This document shows positions 12,801-24,885 of a stretch of 64,000 nucleotides of DNA, piece by piece (within the stretch, counting starts at the first letter, position 1; each line of letters opens with the position of its first letter). The notes under the pieces are model-generated. The model was not told the DNA's origin. It did no database searches and saw only the letters and a program-made list of their open reading frames with translations. A program made the position numbers and the translations under genes. Origin of the DNA: Xestospongia bergquistia (taxonomy: Eukaryota > Porifera > Demospongiae > Haplosclerida > Petrosiidae); assembly GCA_963965975.1 (NCBI GenBank), contig OZ014415.1, positions 4,469,001 through 4,533,000 on the forward strand. Direction: 5' to 3'.

Positions 12801-13894
12801 TAAAGTCTTTATATTAAAGAATTTAGAGTGTTATCGCAAGGTAACTTACTAAAATGTTAATAACAGTTTATTTAATAAGTCCCATAGAGTCCTTTAGACC
12901 GAGGTGTTCACTTTATAAACTTCACTCAATAGTCTAAGCCTTCTAAACTCTTTAATTTAAAGACTTCGGAGTGTTAATGCAAACAAATTTACTAAACTGT
13001 TAATAGCAGTTTAATTTGTTAGTCCCATAGAGTCCTTTAGAATGAGCAGGTTACTTTATAAAACTTACTCAATAGTCTAAACCTTCTAGTCTTTAAATTA
13101 AAGACTATAGAGTGTTACTGAAACCAACTTACTAAACTGTTAATAACAGCTTATTTAGTTAGTGTCATAGAGTTCTTTAGACTGACCAGTTTACCTTATA
13201 AACTTCACTCAATACTCTAAACTTTCTAAACTCTTTAATTTAAAGACTTTAGAGTGTTAATGCAAACCAACTTACTGAACTGTTAATAGCAGTTTATTTC
13301 TTTAGTCCCATAGAGTCCTTTAGAATGACCAGTTTACTTTATAAAATTTACTCAATAGTCTAAACCATGTAAAGTCTTTAAATAAAAGACTTTACAGTGT
13401 TAATGCAAACCAACTTACTAAATAGTTAATAGCAGTTTATTTTGTTAGTCCCATAGAGTCATTTGGACTGAGCAGTTTACTTTATAAACTTTACTCAATA
13501 GTTTAAACCTTCCAATGTCTTCAAATTAAAGACTTTAGAGTGTTAATGCAAACCAACTTACTAAACTGTTAATAGCAGTTTATTTAGTTAGTCCCAAAGA
13601 GTCCTTTAGACCTATCAGTTTACTTTACAAACTTCAGTCAATAGTCTAAACTTTCTAAAGTCATTAAATTAAAGACTTTAGAGTGTTAATGCAAACCAAC
13701 TTACTAAACTGTTAATAGCAGTTTTTTTAGTTAGTCCAATAGAGTACTTTAGACTGAACAGTTTACTTTATAAACTTTACTCAATAGTCTAAACCTTCTA
13801 AAGTCTTTAAATTAAAGACTTTAGAGTGTTATCGCAAAATATCTTAGTAAACGGTTAATAACAGTTTATTTAGATAGTCCCATAGAGTCCTTTA
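9896..13894 (-). repeat. Family-A 7-monomer HOR, four tandem units
   Basis: The GACC(G)AG marker falls at 9,896, 10,895, 11,895, 12,897 and 13,895, intervals of 999, 1,000, 1,002 and 998 bp (7 x 143 = 1,001). An independent marker, ACTGACCA, falls at 10,181, 12,182 and 13,181 in the same phase. Units differ by scattered substitutions and small indels. The adjoining plus block uses an 8-mer, so the two inverted blocks have different higher-order organisation. Confidence 0.8.
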
Positions 13895-14040
13895 GACAGA
13901 GCTGTTTACTTTATAAACTTCACTCAATAGTCTAAACCTTCGAAACTCTTTAATTTAAAGACTTCAGAGAGTTAATGCAAACCAACTTACTAAACTGTTA
14001 ATAGCAGTTTATTTAGTTAGTCCCATGCAGTCCTTTAGAA

Positions 14041-14062
14041 TGAGCAGTTTACAGTAAGTTGG
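14041..14062. other. Orientation switch 3 (minus to plus)
   Basis: The minus-oriented sequence stops at GAGCAGTTTAC (about monomer base 134) and plus-oriented sequence resumes at AGTAAGTTGG (about base 52). No non-satellite base lies between, and there is at most one or two bases of microhomology. Confidence 0.9.
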
Positions 14063-14290
14063 TTTGCATTAACACTCTAAAGTCTTTAAATTAAAGAGTT
14101 TAGAAAGTTTAGACTATTGAGTGAAGTTTATAAAGTAAACTGGTCAGTCTAAAGGACTCTATGTAACTAACTAAATAAACTGTTATTAACAGTTTAGTAA
14201 GTTCGTTTGCATTAACACTCTAAAGTCTTTAGTTTAAAGACTAGAAGGTTTAGACTATTGAGTAAATTTTATAAAGTGAACTGCTCAGTC
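14052..14290 (+). repeat. Family-A plus-orientation remnant at the A/B boundary
   Basis: About 1.7 A monomers in plus orientation between the minus block and family B. They share a distinctive series of variants with 4,893-5,130: GGTCAGTCTAAAG, AAGTTCGTTTGC, the shortened dyad 3 in GACTAGAAGG (5,086 and 14,239, 9,153 bp or about 64 monomers apart) and ATAAAGTGAACTGCT. The remnant therefore represents the same HOR position as that part of the plus block, rather than random A sequence. Confidence 0.85.
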
Positions 14291-14300
14291 TAAAGGACTT
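14255..14300. other. Family A to family B boundary
   Basis: The last A-type marks are TTTAGTTTAAAG and TTGAGTAAATTTT (near 14,250). The next monomer already shows GGACTTTATGGCAC, AAACAGCC and AACGCTC. The change is complete within a single monomer and in phase, and no intermediate monomers follow. This points to a recombination or amplification edge rather than gradual drift. Confidence 0.85.
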
Positions 14301-15194
14301 TATGGCACTAACTAAATAAACAGCCATTAACAGTTGAGTAAGATTGTCTGCATTAACGCTCTAAAGTCTATAAGTTAAAGACTTTAGAAGGTTTAGACTA
14401 TTTAGAGAAGTTTATAAAGTAAACTGCTCAGTCTAAAGGACTTTATATCACTAACTAAATGAACAGCTATTAACAGTTTAGTAAGTTAGTTTGCGTTAAC
14501 GCTCTAAAGTCTTTAAGTTAAAGACTTTAAAAGGTTTCAACTATTGACAGAAGTTTATAAAGTAAACTACTCAGTCTAAAGGACTTTATGGCACTAACTA
14601 AATAAACAGCAATTAACAGTTTAGTAAGTTAATTTGCATTAACGCTCTAAAGTCTTTAAGTTAAAAACTTTAGTAGGTTTAGACTATTGAGAGTAGTTTA
14701 TAAAGTAAACTGCTCAGTCTAAAGGACTTTATGGCACTAACTAAATAAACAGCTATTAACAGTTTAGTGAGTTAGTTTGCATTAACGCTCTTAAGTCTTT
14801 AAGTTAAAGACTTTGATGGTTTAGTCTCATCAGAGAATTTCATAAAGTAAACTGCTCAGTCTAAAGGACTTTATGGCACTAACTAAATAAACAGCTATTA
14901 ACAGTTTAGAAAGTTTGTTTGCATTAACGCTCTAAAGTCTTTAAGTTAAAGACTTTGGAAGGTTTAGACTATTGAAAGAAGTTTATAAAGTAAACTGCTC
15001 AGTCTAAAGGACTTTATGGCACTAACTAAATAAACAGCTATTAACAGTTTAGTAAGTTAGTTTTCATTAACGCTCTAAAGTCTTTAAGTTAAAGACTTCA
15101 GTAGGTTTAGACTATTGAGAGGAGTTTATAAAGTAAACTGCTCAGTCTAAAGGACTTTATGGCACTAACTGAATAAACAGCTATTACAGTTTAG

Positions 15195-18100
15195 TAAGTT
15201 AGTTTGCATTAACGCTCTAAAGTCTTTAAGTAAAAGACTTTAGAAGGTTTAGACTATTAAGGGAAGTTTATAAAGTAAACTGCTCAGTCTAAAAGACACT
15301 ATGGCACTAACTAAATAAACAGGTATTAACAGTTTAGTAAGTTAGTTTGCATTAACTCTCTAAAGTCTTTAAGTTAAAGACTTTAGAAGGTTTAGACTAT
15401 TGAGAGAAGTTTATAAAGTAAACTGCTCAGTCTAAAGGACTTTATGGCACTAACTAAATAAACAGCTATTAACAGTTTAGTAAGTTAATTTGCATTATCC
15501 CTGTAAAGCCTTTAAATTAAATACTTTAGTAGGTTTAGACTATAGATAGAAGTTTATAAAGTAAACTGCTCAGTCTAATGGACTTTATGGCACTAACTAA
15601 ATAACAGGTATTAACAGTTTTGTAAGTTAGTTTGCATTAACGCTCTAAAGTCTTTAAGTTAAAGACTTTAGACGGTTTAGACTATTGAGAGAAGTTTATG
15701 AAGTAAACTGCTCGTCTAATGGACTTTAAGGCACTAACTAAATAAACAGCTATTAACAGTTTAGTAAGTTAGTTTGCATTAACGCTCTAAAGTCTTTAAG
15801 ATAAAGACTTTAGAAGTTTTAGACTATTGAGATAAAGTAAACTGTTCAGTCAAAAGGACTTTATGGCACTAACTAAATAAGCAGCTATTAACAGTTTAGT
15901 AAGCTAGTTTGCATTAACGCTCTAAAGTCTTTAAGTTAAAAACTTTAGAAGGTTTAGACTATTGAGAGAAGTTTATAAAGTAAATTGCTCAGTCTAAAGG
16001 ACTTTATGGCACTAACTAAATAAACAGCTATTAACAGTTTAGTAAGTTAGTTTGCATTAATGCTCTAATATCTTTAAGATAAAGACTTTAGAAGGTTTAG
16101 ACTATTGAGAGATTATTATAAAGTAAACTGCTCAGTCTATAGGACTGTATGGCACTAACTAAATAAACAGCTATTAACAGTTTAGTAAGTTAGTTTGCAT
16201 TAACGCTCTAATGTCTTTAAGTTAAAGACTTTAGACGGTTTGGACTATTGAGAGAAGTTTATAGAGTAAACTGCTCAGTCTAAAGGACTTTATGGCACTA
16301 ACTAAATAAACAGCTATTAACAGTTTAGTAAGTTAGTTTGCATTAACGCTCTAAAGGCTTTAAGATAAAGACTTTAGAAGCTTTACACTATTGAGATAAA
16401 GTAAACTGCTCAGTCTAAAGGACTTTATGGCACTAACTAAATAAACAGCTATTAACAGTTTAGTAAGTTAGTTTGCATTAACGCTCTAAAGTCATTAAGT
16501 TAAAGACTTTAGAAGGTTTAGACTAATGAGAGAGGTTATAAAGTAAACGGCACAGTCTAAAGGACTTTATGGCACTAACTAAATAAACAGCTATTAACAG
16601 TTTAGTAAGTTAGTTTGCATGAACGCTTTAAAGTCTTTAAGTTAAAGACTTTAGAATGTTTAGACTATGGAGAGTTTTTTATAAAGTAAACTGCTCAGTC
16701 TAAAGGACTTTATGGCAAAGAGTAAATAAACAGCTATTAACAGTTTAGTAAGTTAGTTTTCATTAACGCTCTAAAGTCTTTAATATACACACTTTAGAAG
16801 GTTTAGACTATTGAGAGAATTTTATAAAGTAAACTGTTCAGTCTAAAGGACTTTATGGCACTAACTAAATAAACTGCTATTAACAGTTTAGTAAGTTAGT
16901 TTGCGTTAACGCTCTAAAGTGTTTAAGATAAAGACTTTAGAAGGTTTAGAGTATTGAGAGAAGTTTATAAAGTAAACTGCTCAGTCTAAAGGACTTTATT
17001 GAACTAACTAAATAAACAGCTATTAACAGTTTAGTCAGTTAGTTTGCATTAACGCTCTAAAGTCTTTAAGTTAAAGACTTCAGTAGGTTTAGACTATTGA
17101 GAGAAGTTTATAAATTAAACAGCTCAGTCTAAAGGACTTTATGGCACTAACTAAATAAACAGCTATTAACAGTTTAGTAAGTTAGTTTGCATTAACGCTC
17201 TAAAGTCTTTAAGTTAAAGACTTTCGAAGGTTAAGACTATTGAGAGAAGTTTATAAAGTAAACTGGTCAGTCTAATGGACTTTACATCGCAAACTAATTA
17301 AACAACTATTAAGAGCTTAGTAAGTTAGTTTGCATTAACGCTCTAAAGTCTTTAAGTTAAAGACTTTAGAAGGTTTAGAGTGTTGAGAGAAGTTTATAAA
17401 GTAAACTGCTCAGTCTAAAAGACTTTATGGCACTAACTAAATAAACAACTATCAACAGCTTAGTAAGTTAGTTTGCATTAACGCTCTAAAGCCTTTAAGT
17501 TAAAGACTTTAGAAGGTTTAGACTATTGAGAGAAGTTTATATAAAAAACTGCTCAGTCTGAAGGACTTTATGGCACTGCCTAAATAAAGAGCTATTAACA
17601 GTTTAGTAAGTTTGTTTGCATTAACGCTCTAAAGTCTTTAAGTTCAAGCATTAGTAGGTTTACACTATTGAAAGAAGTTTCTAAAGTAAACTGTTCAGTC
17701 TAAAGGACTTTATGGCGCTAACTAAATAAACTGCTATTAACAGTTTAGTAAGTTAGTTTGCATTAACGCTATAAAGTCTTTAAGTTAACATTTTAGAGAG
17801 TTTAGACTATTGACAGATTTTTGTAAAGTAAACTGCTCAGTTTATAGGACTTTATGGCACTAACTAAATAAGCAGCTACTAACAGATTAGTAAGTTAGTT
17901 GGCATTAACGCTCTAAAGTCATTAAGTTAAAGACTTTAGAAGGTTTAGACTATTGAGAGACGTTTATAAAGTAAACTGCTCAGTCTAAAGGACTTTATGG
18001 CACTAACTAAATAAACAGCTATTAACAGTTTAGTAAGTTAGTTTGCATTAACGCTCTAAAGTCTTTAAGTTAAAGACTTTAGAATTTTTAGGCTATTGAA

Positions 18101-18365
18101 AGAAGTTTATAAAGTAAACTGCTCAGTCTAAAAGACTTTATGGCACTAACTAAATAAACAGCTATTAACAGTTTAGTAAGTTAGTTTGCATTAACGCTCT
18201 AAAGTCTTTAAGTTAAAGACTTCAGAAAGATTACACTATTGAGAGAAGTTTATAAAGTAATCTGCTCAGTCTAAAGGACTTTATGGCACTAACTAAATAA
18301 ACAGCTATTAACAGTTTAGTAAGTTAGTTTGCATTAACGCTCTAAAGTCTTTAAGTTAAAGACTT
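15195..18365 (+). repeat. Segment paralogous to 60.4-63.7 kb
   Basis: This stretch and 60,440-63,765 share an ordered series of rare variants: TTTAAGTAAAAG with ATTAAGG and AAAGACACTATGG, ACAGGTATTAAC, CATTATCCCT with AAAGCCTTTAAATT, TATAGATAGAAG, ATAACAGGTATT, GCTCGTCTAATGGAC, GCTCTAATATC, GGCAAAGAGTAAAT, TATTGAACTAAC and TTTACATCGC. The two lie about 45 kb apart. The right copy has gained a 2-monomer duplication and lacks monomers present here. Confidence 0.85.
15829..15840 (+). repeat. Deletion-variant monomer lacking 8 bases of dyad 4
   Basis: TTGAGATAAAG here replaces the normal TTGAGAGAAGTTTATAAAG, removing AGAAGTTT and so the left arm of dyad 4. The same deletion is at about 16,391, 25,951 and 61,791. 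In each case it follows a dyad 3 variant TTTAAGATAAAG, so these are descendants of one ancestral monomer rather than repeated independent deletions. Confidence 0.75.
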
Positions 18366-19079
18366 TAGTAGGTTTACACCTTTGAGAGAAGTTTATAAAA
18401 TAAACTGCTCAGTCTAAAGGACTTTATGGCACTAACTAAATAAACAGGTATTAACAGTTGAGTAAGATTGTCTGCATTAATGCTCTAAAGTCTTTAAGTT
18501 AAAGACTTTAGAAGGTTTAGACTATTTAGAGAAGTTTATAAAGTAAACTGCTCAGTCTAAAGGACTTTATATCACTAACTAAATGAACAGCTATTAACAG
18601 TTTAGTAAGTTAGTTTGCATTAACGCTCTAAAGTCTTTAAGTTAAAGACTTTAGTAGGTTTCAACTATTGACAGAAGTTTATAAAGTAGACTGCTCAGTC
18701 TAAAGGACTTTATGGCACTAACTAAATAAACAGCAATTAACAGTTTAGTAAGTTAGTTTGCATTAACGCTCTAAAGTCTTTAAGTTAAAGACTTTAGTAG
18801 GTTTAGACTATTGAGAGAAGTTTATAAAGTAAACTGCTCAGTCTAAAGGACTTTATGGCACTAACTAAATAAACAGCTATTAACAGTTTAGTGAGTTAGT
18901 CTGCATTAACGCTCTAAAGTCTTTAAGTTAAAGACTTTTGAAGGTTTTGACTCATCAGAGAATATCATAAAGTAAACTGCTCCGTCTAAAGGACTTTATG
19001 GCACTAACTAAATAAACAGCTATTAACAGTTTAGAAAGTTTTTTTGCATTAACGCTCTAATGTCTCTAAGTTAAAGACT
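16937..19079 (+). repeat. 15-monomer tandem duplication, copy 1
   Basis: About 2,143 bp repeated immediately downstream. Marker TATTGAACTAAC lies 2,143 bp apart in the two copies (its GGACTTTATTG starts at 16,991 and 19,134; 15 x 143 = 2,145). Shared rare variants include TTTACATCGC, GGCACTGCC, AAGTTCAAGC, AATTTTTAGGC, TATATCAC and TTTTTTTGC. I noticed only about eight differences by eye. Confidence 0.88.
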
Positions 19080-21222
19080 TTAGAAGGTTTAGAGTATTGA
19101 GAGAAGTTTATAAAGTAAACTGCTCAGTCTAAAGGACTTTATTGAACTAACTAAATAAACAGCTATTAACAGTTTAGTCAGTTAGTTTGCATTAACGCTC
19201 TAAAGTCTTTAAGTTAAAGACTTCAGTAGGTTTAGACTATTGAGAGAAGTTTATAAATTAAACAGCTCAGTCTAAAGGACTTTATGGCACTAACTAAATA
19301 AACAGCTATTAACAGTTTAGTAAGTTAGTTTGCATTAACGCTCTAAAGTCTTTAAGTTAAAGACTTTCGAAGGTTAAGACTATTGAGAGTAGTTTATAAA
19401 GTAAACTGGTCAGTCTAATGGACTTTACATCGCAAACTAATTAAACAACTATTAAGAGCTTAGTAAGTTAGTTTGCATTAACGCTCTAAAGTCTTTAAGT
19501 TAAAGACTTTAGAAGGTTTAGAGTGTTGAGAGAAGTTTATAAAGTAAACTGCTCAGTCTAAAAGACTTTATGGCACTAACTAAATAAACAACTATCAACA
19601 GCTTAGTAAGTTAGTTTGCATTAACGCTCTAAAGCCTTTAAGTTAAAGACTTTAGAAGGTTTAGACTATTAAGAGAAGTTTATATAAAAAACTGCTCAGT
19701 CTGAAGGACTTTATGGCACTGCCTAAATAAAGAGCTATTAACAGTTTAGTAAGTTTGTTTGCATTAACGCTCTAAAGTCTTTAAGTTCAAGCATTAGTAG
19801 GTTTACACTATTGAAAGAAGTTTCTAAAGTAAACTGTTCAGTCTAAAGGACTTTATGGCGCTAACTAAATAAACTGCTATTAACAGTTTAGTAAGTTAGT
19901 TTGCATTAACGCTATAAAGTCTTTAAGTTAACATTTTAGAGAGTTTAGACTATTGACAGATTTTTGTAAAGTAAACTGCTCAGTTTATAGGACTTTATGG
20001 CACTAACTAAATAAGCAGCTACTAACAGATTAGTAAGTTAGTTGGCATTAACGCTCTAAAGTCATTAAGTTAAAGACTTTAGAAGGTTTAGACTATTGAG
20101 AGACGTTTATAAAGTAAACTGCTCAGTCTAAAGGACTTTATGGCACTAACTAAATAAACAGCTATTAACAGTTTAGTAAGTTAGTTTGCATTAACGCTCT
20201 AAAGTCTTTAAGTTAAAGACTTTAGAATTTTTAGGCTATTGAAAGAAGTTTATAAAGTAAACTGCTCAGTCTAAAAGACTTTATGGCACTAACTAAATAA
20301 ACAGCTATTAACAGTTTAGTAAGTTAGTTTGCATTAACGCTCTAAAGTCTTTAATTAAAGACTTCAGAAAGTTTACACTATTGAGAGAAGTTTATAAAGT
20401 AATCTGCTCAGTCTAAAGGACTTTATGGCACTAACTAAATAAACAGCTATTAACAGTTTAGTAAGTTAGTTTGCATTAACGCTCTAAAGTCTTTAAGTTA
20501 AAGACTTTAGTAGGTTTACACTATTGAGAGAAGTTTATAAAATAAACTGCTCAGTCTAAAGGACTTTATGGCACTAACTAAATAAACAGCTATTAACAGT
20601 TGAGTAAGATTGTCTGCATTAATGCTCTAAAGTCTTTAAGTTAAAGACTTTAGAAGGTTTAGACTATTTAGAGAAGTTTATAAAGTAAACTGCTCAGTCT
20701 AAAGGACTTTATATCACTAACTAAATGAACAGCTATTAACAGTTTAGTAAGTTAGTTTGCATTAACGCTCTAAAGTCTTTAAGTTAAAGACTTTAGTAGG
20801 TTTCAACTATTGACAGAAGTTTATAAAGTAGACTGCTCAGTCTAAAGGACTTTATGGCACTAACTAAATAAACAGCAATTAACAGTTTAGTAAGTTAGTT
20901 TGCATTAACGCTCTAATGTCTTTAAGTTAAAGACTTTAGTAGGTTTAGACTATTGAGAGAAGTTTATAAAGTAAACTGCTCAGTCTAAAGGACTTTATGG
21001 CACTAACTAAATAAACAGCTATTAACAGTTTAGTGAGTTAGTCTGCATTAACGCTCTAAAGTCTTTAAGTTAAAGACTTTTGAAGGTTTTGACTCATCAG
21101 AGAATATCATAAAGTAAACTGCTCCGTCTAAAGGACTTTATGGCACTAACTAAATAAACAGCTATTAACAGTTTAGAAAGTTTTTTTGCATTAACGCTCT
21201 AAAGTCTCTAAGTTAAAGACTT
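19080..21222 (+). repeat. 15-monomer tandem duplication, copy 2
   Basis: Near-identical to 16,937-19,079. Differences noted include GAGAGTAG for GAGAGAAG near 19,386, TATTAAGAG near 19,670, a 2-base loss giving TTTAATTAAAG near 20,350, and CTAATGTC near 20,913. The first part of the unit recurs a third time from about 62,337. The duplication ends where AAAGTCTCTAAG is followed by TAGACTATTG instead of TAGAGTATTG. Confidence 0.88.
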
Positions 21223-21779
21223 TAGAAGGTTTAGACTATTGAGAGAAGTTTATAAAGTAAACTGCTCAGTCTAAAGGACTTTATGGCACAAACTAAATAA
21301 ACAGCTATTAACACTTTAGTAAGTTAGTTTGCATTAACGCTCTAAAGCCTTTAAGTTAAAGACTTTAGAGGTTTAGACTATTGACAGAAGTTTATAAAGT
21401 AAACTGCTCAGTCTAAAGGACTTTATGGCACTAAGTAAATGAACAGCAATTAACAGGTTAGTAAGTTAGTTTGCATTAACGCTCTAAAGTCTTTAAGTTA
21501 AATACTTTAGTAGGTTTAGAGTATGGAGAGAAGTGTATAGAGTATACTGGCCAGTCTAAAGGACTTCATGGCACTAACTAAATAAACAGCTATTAACAGT
21601 TTAGTAAGTTAGTTTGCAATAGCGCATTAATGTCTTTAAGTTAAAGACTTTAGAAGGTTTAGACTATTGAGAGAAGTTTTTAAAGTAAACTGCTCAGTAT
21701 AAAGTACTTTATGGCACTATCTAAATAAACAGCTATTAACAGTTTAGTAAGTTAGTTTGCGTTAACGCTCTAAAGTCTT

Positions 21780-24700
21780 TAAGTTAAAGACTTTAGAAGG
21801 TTTAGACTATTGAGGGAAGTTTATAAAGTAAACTGCTCAGTCTAAATGACTCAATGGCACTAACTAAATAAACAGCTATTGACAGTTTAGTAAGTTAGTT
21901 TGCATTAACGCTCTAAAGTCTCTAAGTTAAAGACTTTAGAAGGTCTAGACTATTGAGAGAAGTTTATAAAGTAAGCTGCTCAGTCTAAAAGACTTTATGG
22001 CACTAAATGAATAAACAGCTATTAACAGTTTAGTCAGTTAGTTCGCATTAAAGCTCTCAAGTCTTTAAGTTAAAGGCTTTAGAAGGTTTAGACTATTGAG
22101 AGAAGTTTATAAAGTAAACTGCTCAGTCTAAAGGACTTTATGGCACTAAATAAATAAACAGATATTAACAGTTTGGTTAGTTACTTTGTATTAACGCTCT
22201 AAAGTCTTTCAGTTAAAGACTTTAGAAGGTTCAGACTATTGAGAGAAGTTTATGAAATAAACTGCTCAGTCTAAAGGACTTTATGGCACTAACTAAATAA
22301 ACAGCTATTAACAGTTTAGTAAGATTGTCTGCGTTAACGCCCTAAAGTCTTTAAGTTAAACACTTTAGAAGGTTTAGACTATTGATAGAAGTTTATAAAG
22401 TAAACTGCTCAGTCTAAAGGACTTTGTGGCACTAACTAAATGAACAGCCATAAACAGTTTAGTAAGTTAGTTTGCATTAATGCTCTAAAGTCTTTAAGTT
22501 AAAGACTTTAGAAGGTTTAGACTAATCAGAGAATTTCATAAAGTAAACTGCTCAGTCTAAAGGACTTTATGGCACTAACTAAATAAACAGCTATTAACAG
22601 TTTAGAAAGTTTGCTTGCATTAACGCTCTAAAGTCTTTAATTTAAAGACTTTAGAAGGTTTAGACTATTGACAGAAGTTTATAAAGTAAACTGCTCAGTC
22701 TAAAGGACTTTATGGCACTAACTAAATAAACAGCTATTAACAGTTTAGTAAGTTAGTTTGCATTAACGCTCTAAAGTTTTTAAGTTAAAGACTTTAGAAG
22801 GTTTAGACTATTGAGAGAAGTTTAAAAAGTAAACTGCTCAGTCTAAAGGACTTTATGGCACTAACTAAATAAACAGCTATTAACAGTTTAGTAAGTTAGT
22901 TTGCATTAACTCTCTAAAGTCTTTAAGTTAAAGACTTTAGAAGGTTTAGACTATTGAGAGTAGTTTATAAAGTAAACTGCTCAGTCTAAAGGACTTTATG
23001 GCACTAACTAAATAAACAGCTATTAACAGTTTAGTAAGTTAGTTTGCATTAACGCTCTAAAGTCTTTAAGTTTTATACTTAAAAGGTTTAGACTATTGAG
23101 AGAATTTTATAAAGTAAACTGTTCAGTCTAAAGGACTTTATGGCACTAACTAAATAAAAAGCCATTAACAGTTTAGTAAGTTAGTTTCCACCAACTCTCT
23201 AAACTCTTTAAGTTAAAGACTTTAGAAGGTTTAGACTATTGAGAGTAGTTTATAAAGTAAACTGCTCAGTCTAAAGAACTTTATGGCACTAACTAAATAA
23301 ACAGCTATTAACAGTTTAGTAAGTTAGTTTGGATTAACACTCTAAAGTCTTTAAGTTAAAGACTTCAGTAGGATTAGACTATTGAGAGGAGTTTATAAAG
23401 TAAACTGCTCAGTCTAAAGGACTTTATGGCACTAACTAAATAAACAGCTATTAACAGTTTAATAAGTTAGTTTGCATTAACGCTCTAAAGTCTTTAAGTT
23501 AAAGACTTTAGAAGGTTTAGACTACTGAGGGAAGTTTATAAAGTAAACTGCTCAGTCTAAAATACTCTATGGCACTAACTAAATAAACAGCTATTAAGAG
23601 TTTAGTAATTAGCTTGCATTAACGCTCTAAAGTCTTTAAGTTAAAGACTTTAGAAGGTCTAGACTATTGAGAGAAGTTTGTAAAGTAAACTGCTCAGTCT
23701 AAAAGACTTTATGGCACTAAATAAATAAACAGCTATTAACAGTTTAGTCAGTTAGTTTGCATTAAAGCTCTCAAGTCTTTAAGTTAAAGACTTTAGAAGG
23801 TTTAGACTTTTGAGAGAAGTTTATAAAGTAAACTGCTCAGTTTAAAGGACTTTATGGCATAACTAAATAAGCAGCTATTAACAGTTTAGTTAGTTAGTTT
23901 GCGTTAACGCTCTAAAGTCTTTCAGTTAAAGACTTTAGAAGGTTTAGACTATTGAGAGAAGTTTATGAAATAAACTGCTCAGTCTAAAGGACTTTATGGC
24001 ACTAACTAAATAAACAGCTATTAACAGTTTAGTAAGATTGTCTGCGTTAACGCCCTAAAGTCTTTAAGTTAAAGACTTTAGAAGGTTTAGACTATTGATA
24101 GAAGTTTATAAAGTGAACTGCTCAGTCTAAAGGACTTTATATCACTAACTAAATGAAAAGCTATAAACAGTTTAGTTAGTTAGTTTGTATTAACGCTCTA
24201 AAGTCTTTAAGTTAAAGACTTTAGAAGGTTTAGACTAATCAGAGAATTTCATAAAGTAAACTGCTCAGTCTAAAGGACTTTATGGCACTAACTAAATAAA
24301 CAGCTATTAACAGTTTAGAAAGTTTGCTTGCATTAACGCTCTAAAGTCTTTAAGTTAAAGACTTTAGAAGGTTTAGACTATTGAGAGAAGTTTATAGAGT
24401 AAACTGCTCAGTCTAAAGGACTTTATGGCACTAACTAAATAAACAGCTATTAACAGTTTAGTAAGTTAGTTTGCATTAACGATCTAAAGTTTTTACGTTA
24501 AAGACTTTAGAAGGTTTAGACTATTGAGAGAAGTTTAAAAAGTAAACTGCTCAGTCTAAAGGACTTTATGGCTCTAACTAAATAAACAGCTATTAACAGT
24601 TTAGTAAGTTACTTTGTGTTAACTCTCTAAAGTCTTTAAGTTAAAGACTTTAGAAGGTTTAGACTATTTAGAGTAGTTTATAAAGTAAACTGCTCAGTCT

Positions 24701-24885
24701 AAAGGACTTTATGGCACTAACTAAATAAACAGCTATTAACAGTTTAGTAAGTTAGTTTGCATTAACGCTCTAAAGTCTTTAAGTTATATACTTTAGAATG
24801 TTTAGACTATTGAGAGAATTTTATAAAGTAAACTGTTCAGTATAAAGGACTTTATGGCATCGCTAAATAAAAAGCTATTAACAGT
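21780..24885 (+). repeat. 12-monomer-spaced duplication, older
   Basis: Rare variants recur with a spacing of about 1,714 bp (12 x 143 = 1,716). AAGCTCTCAA is at 22,051 and 23,765, and TTGCTTGCAT at 22,611 and 24,324. GAGGGAAG, TTTAAAAAGTAAAC, AACTCTC with GAGTAG, and TTATAC with GAATTTTATAAAG follow in the same order. Copies differ noticeably more than in the 16.9-21.2 kb pair. Boundaries are approximate. Confidence 0.7.

Larger units (their letters stand above)
5876..14051 (-). repeat. Family-A satellite, minus-orientation block
   Basis: About 57 A monomers in minus orientation. The subtype with GACCGAGCTG (reverse complement of CAGCTCGGTC), or a close variant, recurs at 5,898, 6,611, 7,184, 8,184, 9,326, 9,896, 10,895, 11,895, 12,897 and 13,895. 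The spacing settles at about 1,000 bp, or 7 monomers, in the second half. Other subtypes recur in phase, including AGTTTCATAG with CTGACCAG and the CCTTCTAGTC form that has lost part of dyad 3. Confidence 0.93.
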
